The notes under the pieces are model-generated. The model searched no databases, was not told the origin of the DNA, and saw only the letters and a list, made by a program, of their open reading frames with translations. This document shows, piece by piece, positions 49,615 through 58,659 of a DNA stretch of 64,000 nt. Each line of letters begins with the position of its first letter. The first letter of the stretch is position 1. Where the stretch lies: assembly GCF_003626535.1 (NCBI RefSeq), contig NZ_RBAL01000012.1, positions 62,001 to 126,000 of the forward strand. The letters run 5' to 3'. A program made the translations under genes and the position numbers. The stretch is from Streptomyces hoynatensis. Its GTDB lineage: Bacteria > Actinomycetota > Actinomycetes > Streptomycetales > Streptomycetaceae.

Positions 49615-50259
49615 CTAACGCAGGACGGCGGCGACCTCCTGCGCGGCCCTGATCACCCGGGGCCCCACGTCCGGCGGCACCGCGTCGTTCAGCATCACCA
49701 CGCCCACGCTGCCCTCGATGCCGCAGTCCCGCGGCAGCGGCGCCGCGGCCCCGCTCGCGCCCGCGTCCAGCTCCCCGCGGGTGAAGACGAAGCCCTCCTC
49801 GTCGGTGATGTCCTTGCAGCGCCCGGTGAGGATCGCCCGCCCCGCCGCGCCCCGGTCGAGCGGGTGGCGGAAGCCCGTGCGGTAGGCGACGTGGTAGTCG
49901 GTCCAGCTCGGCTCCACGACCGCGACGGCGAGCGCGTCCGTGCCGTCCACCACCGTGAGGTGCGCGGTGGCGCCGAGGTCCTCCGCGAGCGAACGCAGCG
50001 CGGGCAGCGCGGCCTCGCGCACCAGCGGGTGCACCTGCCGCCCGAGGACGAGCACCCCGACGCCCACCCGGGCCCGGCCGCCGGCGTCCCGCCGCACCAG
50101 GGAGTGCTGCTCCAGCGTGGCCAGCAGGCGGTAGATCACCGTGCGGTTGACCCCGAGCTGCTTCGACAGCTCGGTGACGGTCAGCCCGTGGTCGGTCTCG
50201 GCCAGCAGTTTGAGGACTCGAAGTCCCCGGTCGAGCGTCTGTGAGGTCTCCGCGGTCAC
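49615..50259 (-). CDS. IclR-family regulator
   Basis: 214 residues from GTG at 50259. HTH: TLDRGLRVLKLLAETDHGLTVTELSKQLGVNRTVIYRLLATLEQHSLV (seen as LTVTELSKQLGVNRTVIYRL). Effector domain: DLGATAHLTVVDGTDALAVAVVE, DRGAAGRAILTG. It ends 11 bases before the Lon-like gene start and is transcribed the same way. No adjacent metabolic operon suggests a target. Confidence 0.88.
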   Translation of the reverse strand: MTAETSQTLDRGLRVLKLLAETDHGLTVTELSKQLGVNRTVIYRLLATLEQHSLVRRDAGGRARVGVGVLVLGRQVHPLVREAALPALRSLAEDLGATAHLTVVDGTDALAVAVVEPSWTDYHVAYRTGFRHPLDRGAAGRAILTGRCKDITDEEGFVFTRGELDAGASGAAAPLPRDCGIEGSVGVVMLNDAVPPDVGPRVIRAAQEVAAVLR

Positions 50260-50617
50260 GGCGCCCCCCTTCCGAGGCGTGCGATGCGGCTGCCCGTCCC
50301 TTGGCAGCAACGCACTCAAGGCCATCGCCCCGACAGAGCGACGGCCAGGCAGGTCAGAAGATCCACATGCCACTGCGCACCGGGGCGACGCTGCCGCCGG
50401 GCGTGCGCGTGGAGTGAAATTAATCGATCTGCACCGCTCACCGGAAGGCCCTGTCCAGAATCCGAGCGTCCCGCGGTCCGTTACGGCCGCTATGCGGCGA
50501 TTCCCGCCCTCTGGCCCGCCCCCCGGACCCGCATCACGCGCCCCCGCGCGCCCCGGCACCTCCCCCACACGCCCCGGCGCATTCCCCGCGCGCCGCCCGC
50601 CGATCCGCCCCACGAGT
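50260..50617. other. gap without recognised gene
   Basis: 358 bases of upstream sequence to the IclR gene. An AT-rich patch near 50417-50430 (TGAAATTAATCGAT) may be part of a promoter. The right half is low-complexity C-rich sequence. I see no gene, riboswitch or repeat. Confidence 0.5.
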
Positions 50618-50652
50618 GCCCCAACGCGCCCCGGCGCGGGCCGCGTTGGGGC
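50618..50652 (-). terminator. terminator after the helicase gene
   Basis: GCCCCAACGCG (50618-50628) and CGCGTTGGGGC (50642-50652) form an 11-bp perfect stem with a 13-base loop, 30 bases after the minus-strand helicase stop. Confidence 0.7.
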
Positions 50653-50682
50653 CGCGGACGGGTGGGGGCAGGCGCCCGCGGC

Positions 50683-52503
50683 TCAGCGGATCCGGGTGGC
50701 CCACTCCCTGACCTTCGCGACGCGCTGGCGCAGCTGCCCCGCCGTCGCCTCGGCCGTCGCCGGGCCGCCGCAGGTGCGGCGCAGCTCGGTGTGGATGACG
50801 CCGTGTGGCTTGCCGGACTGGTGGGCGTACGCGCCGACCAGCGAGTTGAGCTCGCGGCGCAGCTCCATCAGCTCCTTGTGGCTGACCACGGGCCGCCGGT
50901 CCGCGGGCAGCTCAAGCAGGTCGGCCTCCTGGTCCGGCTTCCTGCGGCTGTGGGCGAGCTGCCGCGCCTGGCGGCGCTGGAGCAGCAGCTGCACCTGGTC
51001 GGGTTCGAGCAGGCCGGGAATGCCGAGGTAGTCCTGCTCCTCCTCGCTGCCGGGGTGCGCCTGCATCCCGAACTCGGCGCCGTCGTACATCACCCGGTCG
51101 AACACGGCGACCGACTCCAGGGCCTCGAACGGGAGTTGCTCCTCGCCGCCCTCCCCGTCCGGCTCGTCCCGCTCCCGCTCCGCCTCCCGGAGCAGCCCGG
51201 CCTCCTCGGCGTACGGGTCCTCCTCCCCGCCCTTCTTCGGCTTGTCCAGCACGTGGTCGCGTTCGAGTTCGAGCTCGTGCGCGAAGCCGAGCAGCGAGGG
51301 GATCGTCGGCAGGAAGACCGAGGCGGTCTCGCCGCGGCGCCTGGAGCGCACGAAGCGGCCCACCGCCTGCGCGAAGAACAGCGGCGTGGCGATGGTGGTG
51401 GCGTAGACCCCGACGGCCAGCCGCGGCACGTCCACGCCCTCCGACACCATCCTGACCGCGACCAGCCACCTGTCGTCCGAGCCGCGGAACTCCTCGATGC
51501 GCCCCGAGGCCCCGCCGTCGTCGGAGAGCACGAGGGTGGCCCGGGTCCCGGTGATCTCGCGGATCAGCTTGGCGTAGGCCCGCGCCGAGTCCTGGTCGCT
51601 GGCGATCACCAGGCCGCCGGCGTCGTGGATGGAGCGGCGCACCTCGGTCAGCCGCCGGTCGGCGGCCCCGAGCACGGCCGGCATCCACTCCCCCGCCGGA
51701 TCGAGCGCGGTCCGCCACGCCTGGGAGGTGGCGTCCTTGGTCATCGGCTCGCCGAGCCTGGCGGCCACCTCGTCGCCCGCCCTGGTGCGCCAGCGCATGC
51801 TGCCGCTGTAGGAGAGGAAGATCACCGGGCGGACGACCCCGTCGGCGAGCGCGTTGCCATAGCCGTAGGTGTAGTCGGCCACCGAGCGCCTGATGCCGTC
51901 GGCGCCCTCCGCGTAGGAGACGAACGGGATCGGGTTGGTGTCGGAGCGGAAGGGCGTGCCCGTCAACGCCAGCCGCCTGGTGGCCGGTTCGAAGGCCTCC
52001 AGGCAGGCCTCGCCCCAGGACCGCGAGTCGCCCGCGTGGTGGATCTCGTCGAGGATCACCAGCGTCTTGCGCTGCTCGCAGCGGTTGCGGTGCAGCATCG
52101 GCCGCACCCCGACGCCGGCGTAGGTGACGGCCACCCCGTGGTAGTCGCGGGCCAGGGGCCCCGCGCTGTAGTCGGGGTCGAGCCTGATCCCTATCCGCGC
52201 GGCGGCCTCGGCCCACTGCGACTTGAGGTGCTCGGTGGGGGCGACGACCGTCACCTGCTGGACCACGTGGTGGTGCAGCAGCCAGGAGGCGAGGGTGAGC
52301 GCGAACGTCGTCTTGCCCGCGCCCGGCGTGGCCACGGCGAGGAAGTCCCGTGGCTGCCGCCGCAGGTACTCCTCCATCGCGGCCTGCTGCCAGGCGCGCA
52401 GCTTTCCCGCCGTGCCCCAGGGGGCACGGCCGGGGAAGGCGGGAGAGAGGTGGGACGAGGCCGAAGTGGGCGAGGAAGAGGAGGTGGTGGTCACGGTCTC
52501 CAC
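50683..52503 (-). CDS. SF2 DEAD/DEAH-box helicase
   Basis: 606 residues. Motif I is ATPGAGKT (Lys64), motif II LDEIHHAG (Asp152-His155), motif III LTGTPFRSD, and VI QAVGRFVRSRRRG. A C-terminal region of about 200 residues is acidic and helical, with a Glu-rich stretch (EAERERDEPDGEGGEEQ). It resembles actinobacterial ComF-like/UvrB-like helicases of unknown task, and could be DNA- or RNA-directed. Start is GTG at 52503, with GTG at 52494 also possible. The 52504-52741 gap after it, toward the xanthine dehydrogenase stop, contains no gene. Confidence 0.87.
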   Translation of the reverse strand: METVTTTSSSSPTSASSHLSPAFPGRAPWGTAGKLRAWQQAAMEEYLRRQPRDFLAVATPGAGKTTFALTLASWLLHHHVVQQVTVVAPTEHLKSQWAEAAARIGIRLDPDYSAGPLARDYHGVAVTYAGVGVRPMLHRNRCEQRKTLVILDEIHHAGDSRSWGEACLEAFEPATRRLALTGTPFRSDTNPIPFVSYAEGADGIRRSVADYTYGYGNALADGVVRPVIFLSYSGSMRWRTRAGDEVAARLGEPMTKDATSQAWRTALDPAGEWMPAVLGAADRRLTEVRRSIHDAGGLVIASDQDSARAYAKLIREITGTRATLVLSDDGGASGRIEEFRGSDDRWLVAVRMVSEGVDVPRLAVGVYATTIATPLFFAQAVGRFVRSRRRGETASVFLPTIPSLLGFAHELELERDHVLDKPKKGGEEDPYAEEAGLLREAERERDEPDGEGGEEQLPFEALESVAVFDRVMYDGAEFGMQAHPGSEEEQDYLGIPGLLEPDQVQLLLQRRQARQLAHSRRKPDQEADLLELPADRRPVVSHKELMELRRELNSLVGAYAHQSGKPHGVIHTELRRTCGGPATAEATAGQLRQRVAKVREWATRIR

Positions 52504-52741
52504 GCGGGGTCGGCTGACGGGCGGGCCCGTTCAGCGTACCCAGCCGGCACCGCGGGCCGGCCGCCCCCCACGCCCCGGCCCCCGCGCCTAGTCACGCAAC
52601 GCCAACGCGCCGCAGGCCGAACTCCGGCGCCACGCGGCCGAACGCAGAGCGGCGCACCACGGCGCGCCCGCGGGGAGCGACGGGCCGCCGACGGCGGGCC
52701 GGGCCGAAGGCACGGGCGAACCGCCGCGTGCCCGCGGGGAG

Positions 52742-55087
52742 TTACGGCGCGCCGACGGCGCTCTGCGGCCGGATCGGCAGCCGGTTGACCGGGCGCCCGG
52801 TCGCCGCCCGCACCGCGGCGGCCACCGCCGCCGGGGAGACGACCACCGGCACCGCGCCCGCCGACTTGGCGCCGAACGGCGCGACCACGTCCCGCTCCTC
52901 GGCCAGCTTCACGATCCGCACCTCGGGGGCGTCGAGCGCGGTCGGCAGCGCGTAGCCCGAGAGGTCGGGGCGCCTGACCACCCCCCGCGCCACCCGCAGG
53001 TGCTCGGTCAGGGCGGCGCCCACCCCCTGGATGACGCCCGCCTCGATCCTGGCCCGCAGCTGCCGCGGGTTGAGCACCCGGCCGACGTCCTGGGCGATGG
53101 CCATCTCCACCACCCGGACCGCGCCGAGTTCCACGTCCACGTCGACCACGGCCCGCACCGCGGCGAAGGAGAGGCCGACGAACGCGTCGCCCTGCCCGGT
53201 CTCGTTCAGCCGTTCCGTGGGGTGGGGGCGGCACTGCGCCGTTGCCCACAGCTCCTTGCCCTCCAGGGCCTCGGCCACCGTGGTGCTGAGCACCCCGTCG
53301 TAGGAGGTGATCTTGCCGTCCGCGATGCTCAGCAGCTCGACGGACATCCCGAACTTCGTGGCCAGCGGCTGGAGGAGCTGCGTGCGCACCATCTTGGCCG
53401 CGCGCTCCACCGCCCCCGCCGAGACCCAGGTGTGCCGCCCGCGACCGCCGGGCCCGGCCGGCGGCTGGTCGGTGTCCACGGGCGCCACCTGCACGTCCTC
53501 CACGCCCAGGACCTCCTGCACGATCTGCCTGGCCAGGGTGGCGAAGCCCTGCCCGGTCTCCACGGCGGCGCACAGCACGGTGGCCACCGTGCCCTCCGCC
53601 GTGCCGTCCACCTTGACCGTCGCCGTGGACACCTCGTCGGTGCCCTCGGCGCCCAGCTGGTGCACCATGCCGAGCGCGTAGCCCACGCCGCGGCGCACCG
53701 CGCCCGGCTCCCCCGCGCCGTCGGGGCCGCCGGGCAGCAGCCAGTCCTCCACCGGACCGTCCTTGGGCAGCGCCGGCATCGGCGCGGACCTGACGGCCTC
53801 AAGCAGCTGCGCCACCGGCGCCGGGCAGGTGACCGTCTGGCCGGTGGGCAGCGCGTCGCCGGTGGCCAGCACGTTGCGCGCGCGCAGTTCGGCCGGGTCG
53901 ATGCCGAGCCTGGCCGCCAGCTTGTCCATCTGCCCCTCGTAGGCCGCGCACACCTGCATCGCGCCCTCGCCGCGCAGGTAGCCGGAGGGCGGGTTGTTGG
54001 TGCGCACCGCCCAGCCGTCGATCACGGCGTTGGGCACCACGTAGGGGCCGGCGGCGAAGGACACGGCGGCGGCCAGCGCCTCCGAGGCGTCCTCCGCGTA
54101 GGCGCCCGCGTCCATCAGCAGCTGCGCCTCGACCTTGATCAACTTGCCCTCGCGGTCCGCGTGGTGCGCGTAACGCAGCAGCGTCGGGTGCCGGTGGCCG
54201 TGGCCCAGGAAGGACTCCTCGCGGGTGGCGGTGAGCTTGACCGGGCTGCCGGTGTGGATCGCCAGCAGCGCGAGCGGCAGCTGGAAGCTCAGGTCCTCCC
54301 GGTCGCCGAGCGCCCCGGGGACGCCCGTGACGTACACCTTGACCTGCTCCTCGGTGAGCCCGAGGCAGGCCGCGATCCGGTCGCGGTCGGCGTGCGGGTC
54401 GGTGCTCGCGGTGTAGATCTCCACCCCGCCGTCCGGGCGCGGCACGGCCAGCACCGCCTCCGCCCCGATCGGGGCCGGGTCCTGGCGGCCGACCCGGTAC
54501 AGGCCCTCGACGACGACCTCGCCGGCGGCCCCCGGGTCGCCGTGGCGCAGCGGGATGTGCCGGATCAGGTTGCCCTCGGGGTGCAGCGGGGCCGCCTCGA
54601 AGGACTTCTCCGGATCGGTGACCGGGTCGAGGACCTCGTACTCGACGACGACGGCCGCGGCGGCCAGCCGCGCGGTCTCCGGGTGGTCGGCGGCCACCGC
54701 GGCCACCGGCTCCCCGTGGTGGCGGACCACCTCCGCGGCGAACGCGGGCCGCGCGCCCGGCCTGCGGCCCAGCCCCGCCTCCCCCGCGACGTCCTCGTGC
54801 GTGACCACGGCCCGCACCCCCGGCATCGCGGCGGCGGCCGAGGTGTCGATCCGCTTGATCCTGGCGTGCGGGTGCGGGGAGCGCAGCACCGCGGCCCACA
54901 GCAGGCCCTCGGCCCACAGGTCGGCGGTGTACGGGTAGGTGCCGAGCGCCTTGGTCTCCGCGTCGGCCGCCGGCAGGGAGCTGCCGAGGCCGTGCGGCCG
55001 GTGCCGTTCCCCCGGGGCGGCGCCGGGGCCTGCCCCGGCCCCGGCGGGGGTCACGGTGACGGCTGCCGGTCCTGCGGTGTCTGTCAT
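52742..55087 (-). CDS. xanthine dehydrogenase-family molybdopterin subunit
   Basis: 781 residues. Start region ALGTYPYTADLWAEGLLWAAVLRSPHPHARI is the Ald_Xan_dh domain; the Mo-binding domain has DPHADRDRIAACLGL, SGYLRGEGAMQVCAAYEGQMD, HTWVSAGAVERAAK and the C-terminal ETGQGDAFVGLSFAA, VVAPFGAKSAGAVPVV. The usual catalytic Glu near the C-terminus is not obvious in my reading, where G-A-K-S-A-G is seen instead of G-x-x-E, so the exact substrate class is open. It is the last gene of a three-subunit operon. Start overlaps the preceding stop by one base. Confidence 0.9.
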   Translation of the reverse strand: MTDTAGPAAVTVTPAGAGAGPGAAPGERHRPHGLGSSLPAADAETKALGTYPYTADLWAEGLLWAAVLRSPHPHARIKRIDTSAAAAMPGVRAVVTHEDVAGEAGLGRRPGARPAFAAEVVRHHGEPVAAVAADHPETARLAAAAVVVEYEVLDPVTDPEKSFEAAPLHPEGNLIRHIPLRHGDPGAAGEVVVEGLYRVGRQDPAPIGAEAVLAVPRPDGGVEIYTASTDPHADRDRIAACLGLTEEQVKVYVTGVPGALGDREDLSFQLPLALLAIHTGSPVKLTATREESFLGHGHRHPTLLRYAHHADREGKLIKVEAQLLMDAGAYAEDASEALAAAVSFAAGPYVVPNAVIDGWAVRTNNPPSGYLRGEGAMQVCAAYEGQMDKLAARLGIDPAELRARNVLATGDALPTGQTVTCPAPVAQLLEAVRSAPMPALPKDGPVEDWLLPGGPDGAGEPGAVRRGVGYALGMVHQLGAEGTDEVSTATVKVDGTAEGTVATVLCAAVETGQGFATLARQIVQEVLGVEDVQVAPVDTDQPPAGPGGRGRHTWVSAGAVERAAKMVRTQLLQPLATKFGMSVELLSIADGKITSYDGVLSTTVAEALEGKELWATAQCRPHPTERLNETGQGDAFVGLSFAAVRAVVDVDVELGAVRVVEMAIAQDVGRVLNPRQLRARIEAGVIQGVGAALTEHLRVARGVVRRPDLSGYALPTALDAPEVRIVKLAEERDVVAPFGAKSAGAVPVVVSPAAVAAAVRAATGRPVNRLPIRPQSAVGAP

Positions 55088-56424
55088 CACATGCCTCCGG
55101 CGGGGGGACCGGCCTGGTGGGGAATGCGCGGGGCGGGGTGCTCGCCCTGCGGCGGCGGCCCGCCCTCCGCGGCGCGGGCCGCGGCCTCCGCGCGTTCCTC
55201 GACGACCCGGCGGACGGCGTCGAGGACGCCGCGGTAGCCGGTGCAGCGGCAGAGGTTCCCGCTGAGCGCCGTGCGGGTCTCGAGTTCGGTGGGGGCGTGG
55301 TTGCCCTCCAGCAGGTCGTGCACGGTCATGGCCATCCCCGGCAGGCAGAAGCCGCACTGCACCGGGGTGGCGGCCAGCGCCCGCTGCACGTCGGAGGGGA
55401 CGCCCTCGGTGCCGAGCCCCTCCACGGTGCGGATCTCGGCGCCCGCCGCGGTCGCGGCCGGCACCAGGCAGGCGGCGACCAGGCGGCCGTCGACCTGGAC
55501 CGAGCAGGAGCCGCACTCGCCCTGGGCGCAGCCGTCCTTGGCGCCGGCCAGGCCGAGCCGCTCGCGCAGCACGTAGAGCAGGGACTCCCCGATCCAGGCG
55601 CCGGAGACGGGCCGGTCCACCCCGTTGACCCGCAGCACGTAGGAGACCTCGGGGTGGTCGCTGCGGCTGGGCGCGGGCGCCGGCCCGTCCGCGGCCTCCC
55701 CCTCGGCGGCGGCCTGCGCGGGCAGCGCGATCCCGGGCGCCTGGGCGGCGTGGTCCTCCGGCTCGGCGCGGCGCGGGACGAACCCGCCGGGCGCGCCCTC
55801 CCTGGTCTCCTCCGCGGCGGCCGCCCCCAGGAGGTGGGCGGCGGCCTCGCGCGGCTCGGCCGCCTCGACGGGGTGCGGCTCGCCGGCCGGGGGCAGGGAC
55901 CAGGGCCCGGGCGGCTCGGCCTCGGTCACCGGCGCCAACCCGCCTCCGGCGGCCTCGTGCCCGGCCGGCTCGGCGGGTCCGGCGCCCAGCGGGCGGCGGG
56001 CGCCCCCGGAGAGCGCGGCGGCGCCCTGGCCCATGGCGGCGGCCCGGGAGGCGGCGGGCCTGGAGGCGGGCGGGGGGGCCGCGCCGAAGGCGAAGGGCAT
56101 CGTCCACTGGCCGGTGGCGCCCGGGTCGGTGGTGGCCCCCGGCGTGGCGGGGGCCACCGTGGGCTCCCCGATGACGGGCGGCTCGTACCCGTGCCCCGGC
56201 GCGGCCAGCGGCTCGCTGCCCGGCTCCTGGGAGTAACCGCTCGGCAGCTCTATGAAGGCGGTGGTGTCCGAGTCGTACTCCCCGCCCCAGCCCCCCTGCG
56301 GACCCGGGGCGTTCGGGTCCTGGCCGGCGAAGCGGGGGGGCAGGTCGCCCGAGGCGTCCGGGGGGAAGTCTCCGGGAAAGTCCCCGCCCGGGAAGCCGCC
56401 TTGGGGCTGCTGGTCGTTGCTCAT
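55087..56424 (-). CDS. [2Fe-2S] subunit with 250-residue N-terminal extension
   Basis: 445 residues. The last about 180 are a normal two-cluster ferredoxin-like subunit: CAQGECGSC (299, 304, 307) plus Cys319, then CGFC (357, 360) and CRC (392, 394). The first 255 residues are an unusual Pro/Gly/Ala/Glu-rich, probably disordered extension with short motifs (GGWGGEYDSDTTAFIELPSG). The start is supported by the ATGA overlap with the FAD-subunit gene. Confidence 0.9.
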   Translation of the reverse strand: MSNDQQPQGGFPGGDFPGDFPPDASGDLPPRFAGQDPNAPGPQGGWGGEYDSDTTAFIELPSGYSQEPGSEPLAAPGHGYEPPVIGEPTVAPATPGATTDPGATGQWTMPFAFGAAPPPASRPAASRAAAMGQGAAALSGGARRPLGAGPAEPAGHEAAGGGLAPVTEAEPPGPWSLPPAGEPHPVEAAEPREAAAHLLGAAAAEETREGAPGGFVPRRAEPEDHAAQAPGIALPAQAAAEGEAADGPAPAPSRSDHPEVSYVLRVNGVDRPVSGAWIGESLLYVLRERLGLAGAKDGCAQGECGSCSVQVDGRLVAACLVPAATAAGAEIRTVEGLGTEGVPSDVQRALAATPVQCGFCLPGMAMTVHDLLEGNHAPTELETRTALSGNLCRCTGYRGVLDAVRRVVEERAEAAARAAEGGPPPQGEHPAPRIPHQAGPPAGGM

Positions 56425-57326
56425 GCGAGAGCCCTTCCGAGTCCACGGCGGGCCAGTGTTGCCACCGTACGCCTCATGTGCAGTACGGCGGGCGGGAGTT
56501 GCGGAGGTTCGCCGCCCTCGCCCGCGGGCTGCGGATCGGGGATGCAGGCCATCCCGACATAGTCGCCGAAGGCGGTCAGCACCTCGGGGGCGAGCCCCCG
56601 TTCGCCGTCCCAGTCGACCAGGGAGGCCACCCAGCGCTCCGCGTCGAGCGGGCGCAGCGGCATGGGGGCGACGGCGCCGACCGCGCAGCGCACCTCGCGG
56701 CGCACCGGGTCGAGCACCACGGCCACCGAGGCCTGGGCCCTGGCGGGCCCGGTGCGGCTGGTGGCCTTGAGGAAGGTCTGCGGGGCGTGCAGCAGCGGCA
56801 CCCGCACGTGCGCGAGGAGCTCGCCAGGCTGCAGCCGGTCGCGCCCGGCCAGGAGGTGGCTGACGGGGATCTGGCGGCCCTCGCCCTCCGGGCCCGCGAC
56901 CAGCAGCGTCGCCTCCAGGGCGGCGAGCACCGGCAGCGTGTCCCCGAAGGGGGCGGCGGAGATGATGTTGCCGCCCAGGGTGCCGGCGTTGCGCACCTGC
57001 GGCGGCCCGGCGGAACGCGCGGCCGCCGCGAGCGCGGGGATCAGCGCGGCGAAGTCGGGGCGGCTCATTCTGGAGTGGGTGAGGCAGGCGCCGAGCAGTG
57101 CGTGACCGTCCTGGTACGCCCAGCCACGGAGTTCGGCGAGGCGCCCGAGGCCCACCAGGGCCGCGGGCCGCAGCAGGCCCGCGTTGACCGCCGCCATCAG
57201 GTCGGTGCCGCCCGCGACGGGCACCGCCGCCGGCTCCGCCGCCAGGGCGGCGACGGCCTCGTCCAGGGTGGCCGGGAGCGCGACCAGCCGCGCGGAGTCC
57301 GGTGCGTGCGGTGCGTGCGTGCTCAA
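56421..57326 (-). CDS. FAD-binding subunit of xanthine dehydrogenase type
   Basis: 301 residues from TTG at 57326 (GGAAAGGGG upstream). FAD-binding PCMH part: PVAGGTDLMAAVNAG, RNAGTLGGNIISAAPFGDTLPVLAALEATLL. It passes electrons between the [2Fe-2S] subunit and the acceptor. First gene of the operon FAD - [2Fe-2S] - Mo subunit; neighbours overlap by 4 and 1 bases. TTG is unusual but an upstream frame start would create a long non-family extension. Confidence 0.87.
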   Translation of the reverse strand: MSTHAPHAPDSARLVALPATLDEAVAALAAEPAAVPVAGGTDLMAAVNAGLLRPAALVGLGRLAELRGWAYQDGHALLGACLTHSRMSRPDFAALIPALAAAARSAGPPQVRNAGTLGGNIISAAPFGDTLPVLAALEATLLVAGPEGEGRQIPVSHLLAGRDRLQPGELLAHVRVPLLHAPQTFLKATSRTGPARAQASVAVVLDPVRREVRCAVGAVAPMPLRPLDAERWVASLVDWDGERGLAPEVLTAFGDYVGMACIPDPQPAGEGGEPPQLPPAVLHMRRTVATLARRGLGRALA

Positions 57327-57366
57327 TCCAGCTGCCCCTTTCCGGAAGTCCCGGCTGCCGAGCCGT

Positions 57367-57397
57367 ACGGTACGTGCTCGCGGCGAGGACGTGGCAA
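57367..57397 (-). promoter_or_regulatory. possible promoter of the xanthine dehydrogenase operon
   Basis: On the minus strand TTGCCA (57397-57392) and TACCGT (57372-57367) with a 19-base spacer, leaving a leader of about 30 bases before the TTG start. Confidence 0.35.
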
Positions 57398-57599
57398 CTC
57401 TGGCATAGATTCCGGCGCCGCAGACGCCGGGGTTTGCCGGTGCCGTCACCGGCCCGTCACCGGCCATGGACAGGGGAGGCGGGGGCAGCCGCGACGTGCC
57501 CGGGTGCCGCCCGCCGCTCACACGATCAGGGCACCCGCACAGCGCCGCGGGAGGGGAGACGGGCCACGCTTCCGGGGCGCCGGCCGGCCCCCCGCGGGG

Positions 57600-57884
57600 C
57601 TACTTGTCGCCGCCCTTGTCCCTGCCGCCGCCGAAGGAGCCCATGGATTCGTAGATCTCCTTGCAGGTGGGGCACACCGGGTACTTCTTGGGGTCGCGCC
57701 CCGGCACCCAGACCTTGCCGCAGAGGGCGACGACGGGGGTGCCCTCCAGCGCGCTGGCCATGATCTTGTCCTTCTGGACATAGTGGGCGAAGCGCTCGTG
57801 ATCGCCGTCGCCGTGCGTGGTCTGCGGTGCGGGTTCGACGACGGTGCCGGTGCCCGCTCCGCGTTCGGGCTCGAGAGTGCTCAT
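57600..57884 (-). CDS. DUF3039 domain protein
   Basis: 94 residues from ATG at 57884: HERFAHYVQKDKIMASALEGTPVVALCGKVWVP, RDPKKYPVCPTCKEIYESM. The Cys in CGKVW and the CPTC pair form the conserved metal-like part. Function unknown; almost always a small stand-alone gene in actinobacteria, 11 bases after the YqgE stop. Confidence 0.88.
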   Translation of the reverse strand: MSTLEPERGAGTGTVVEPAPQTTHGDGDHERFAHYVQKDKIMASALEGTPVVALCGKVWVPGRDPKKYPVCPTCKEIYESMGSFGGGRDKGGDK

Positions 57885-57895
57885 GCCCCCCAAGA

Positions 57896-58453
57896 CTAGT
57901 TGAGCGACGGGTCGTCCGGGTACGTCGCGAGCAAGGCCAGGCTCCCGCGCTGGCGGCGCAGCACGGCCCGCCACAACCGCTCGGGCGCGGGCACCGAGAC
58001 GTCGCCGGGCTCGGAGTCCACGACGTACCAGGCGCCCTCGTCCAGCTCGCGTTCCAGCTGCTTGGGGCCCCAGCCCGCGTATCCGGCGAAGATCCGCAGC
58101 GAGCCGACCTCGGCCGCCAGCACCTCGGGCGGCGCCTCCAGGTCGACCAGGCCGATCGAGCCGTGCACCCGCCGCCAGCCGAGCGGTCCCGCGCCGGGCA
58201 CGACGGCGAGCGCGAGGGCCGCGTCCAGGGCCACGGGCCCGCCCTGGAAGACCACGCCCGGCTCTCCGGCGAGGGCGGCCCAGGGTTCGAGCACCTCGGA
58301 CACGCCGACGGGCGTGGGGCGGTTGAGGACCACCCCGAGGGCACCGTCGTGGTCGTGGTCGAGGAGCAGCACCACGGCGCGGTCGAAGTTCGGGTCGGAC
58401 AGTGCCGGGGTGGCCACCAGCAGCCGCCCGGTGAGCGAGGACGCCTCGGTCAT
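57896..58453 (-). CDS. YqgE/AlgH-family protein
   Basis: 185 residues from ATG at 58453. DUF179 hallmarks: LTGRLLVATPALSDPNFDRAVVLLLDHDHDGALGVVLNRPT (seen as LVATPALSDPNFDRAV and GALGVVLNRPT), VFQGGPV, SLRIFAGYAGWGPKQLE. The family has a PilZ-unrelated beta fold and an uncertain regulatory role. Divergent from murA. Confidence 0.92.
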   Translation of the reverse strand: MTEASSLTGRLLVATPALSDPNFDRAVVLLLDHDHDGALGVVLNRPTPVGVSEVLEPWAALAGEPGVVFQGGPVALDAALALAVVPGAGPLGWRRVHGSIGLVDLEAPPEVLAAEVGSLRIFAGYAGWGPKQLERELDEGAWYVVDSEPGDVSVPAPERLWRAVLRRQRGSLALLATYPDDPSLN

Positions 58454-58659
58454 GCGGCCATGATTCCGCATCCCGCGGGCGCTGGGGAGGGCCGGTCTGT
58501 GCCGGTCTGTTCCGGTCGTGCCACAGTCCGGCACGGCGGGCGGCCGGTCATACGATGGCCGACTAGCATGCGAAGCCGGAACGCGGGTGCGCCCGGCCGC
58601 CCGTCCCGCAGCACGCGAGTCCGATGAACCGTCCGCCGGCACACACACCTGGAACCGTC

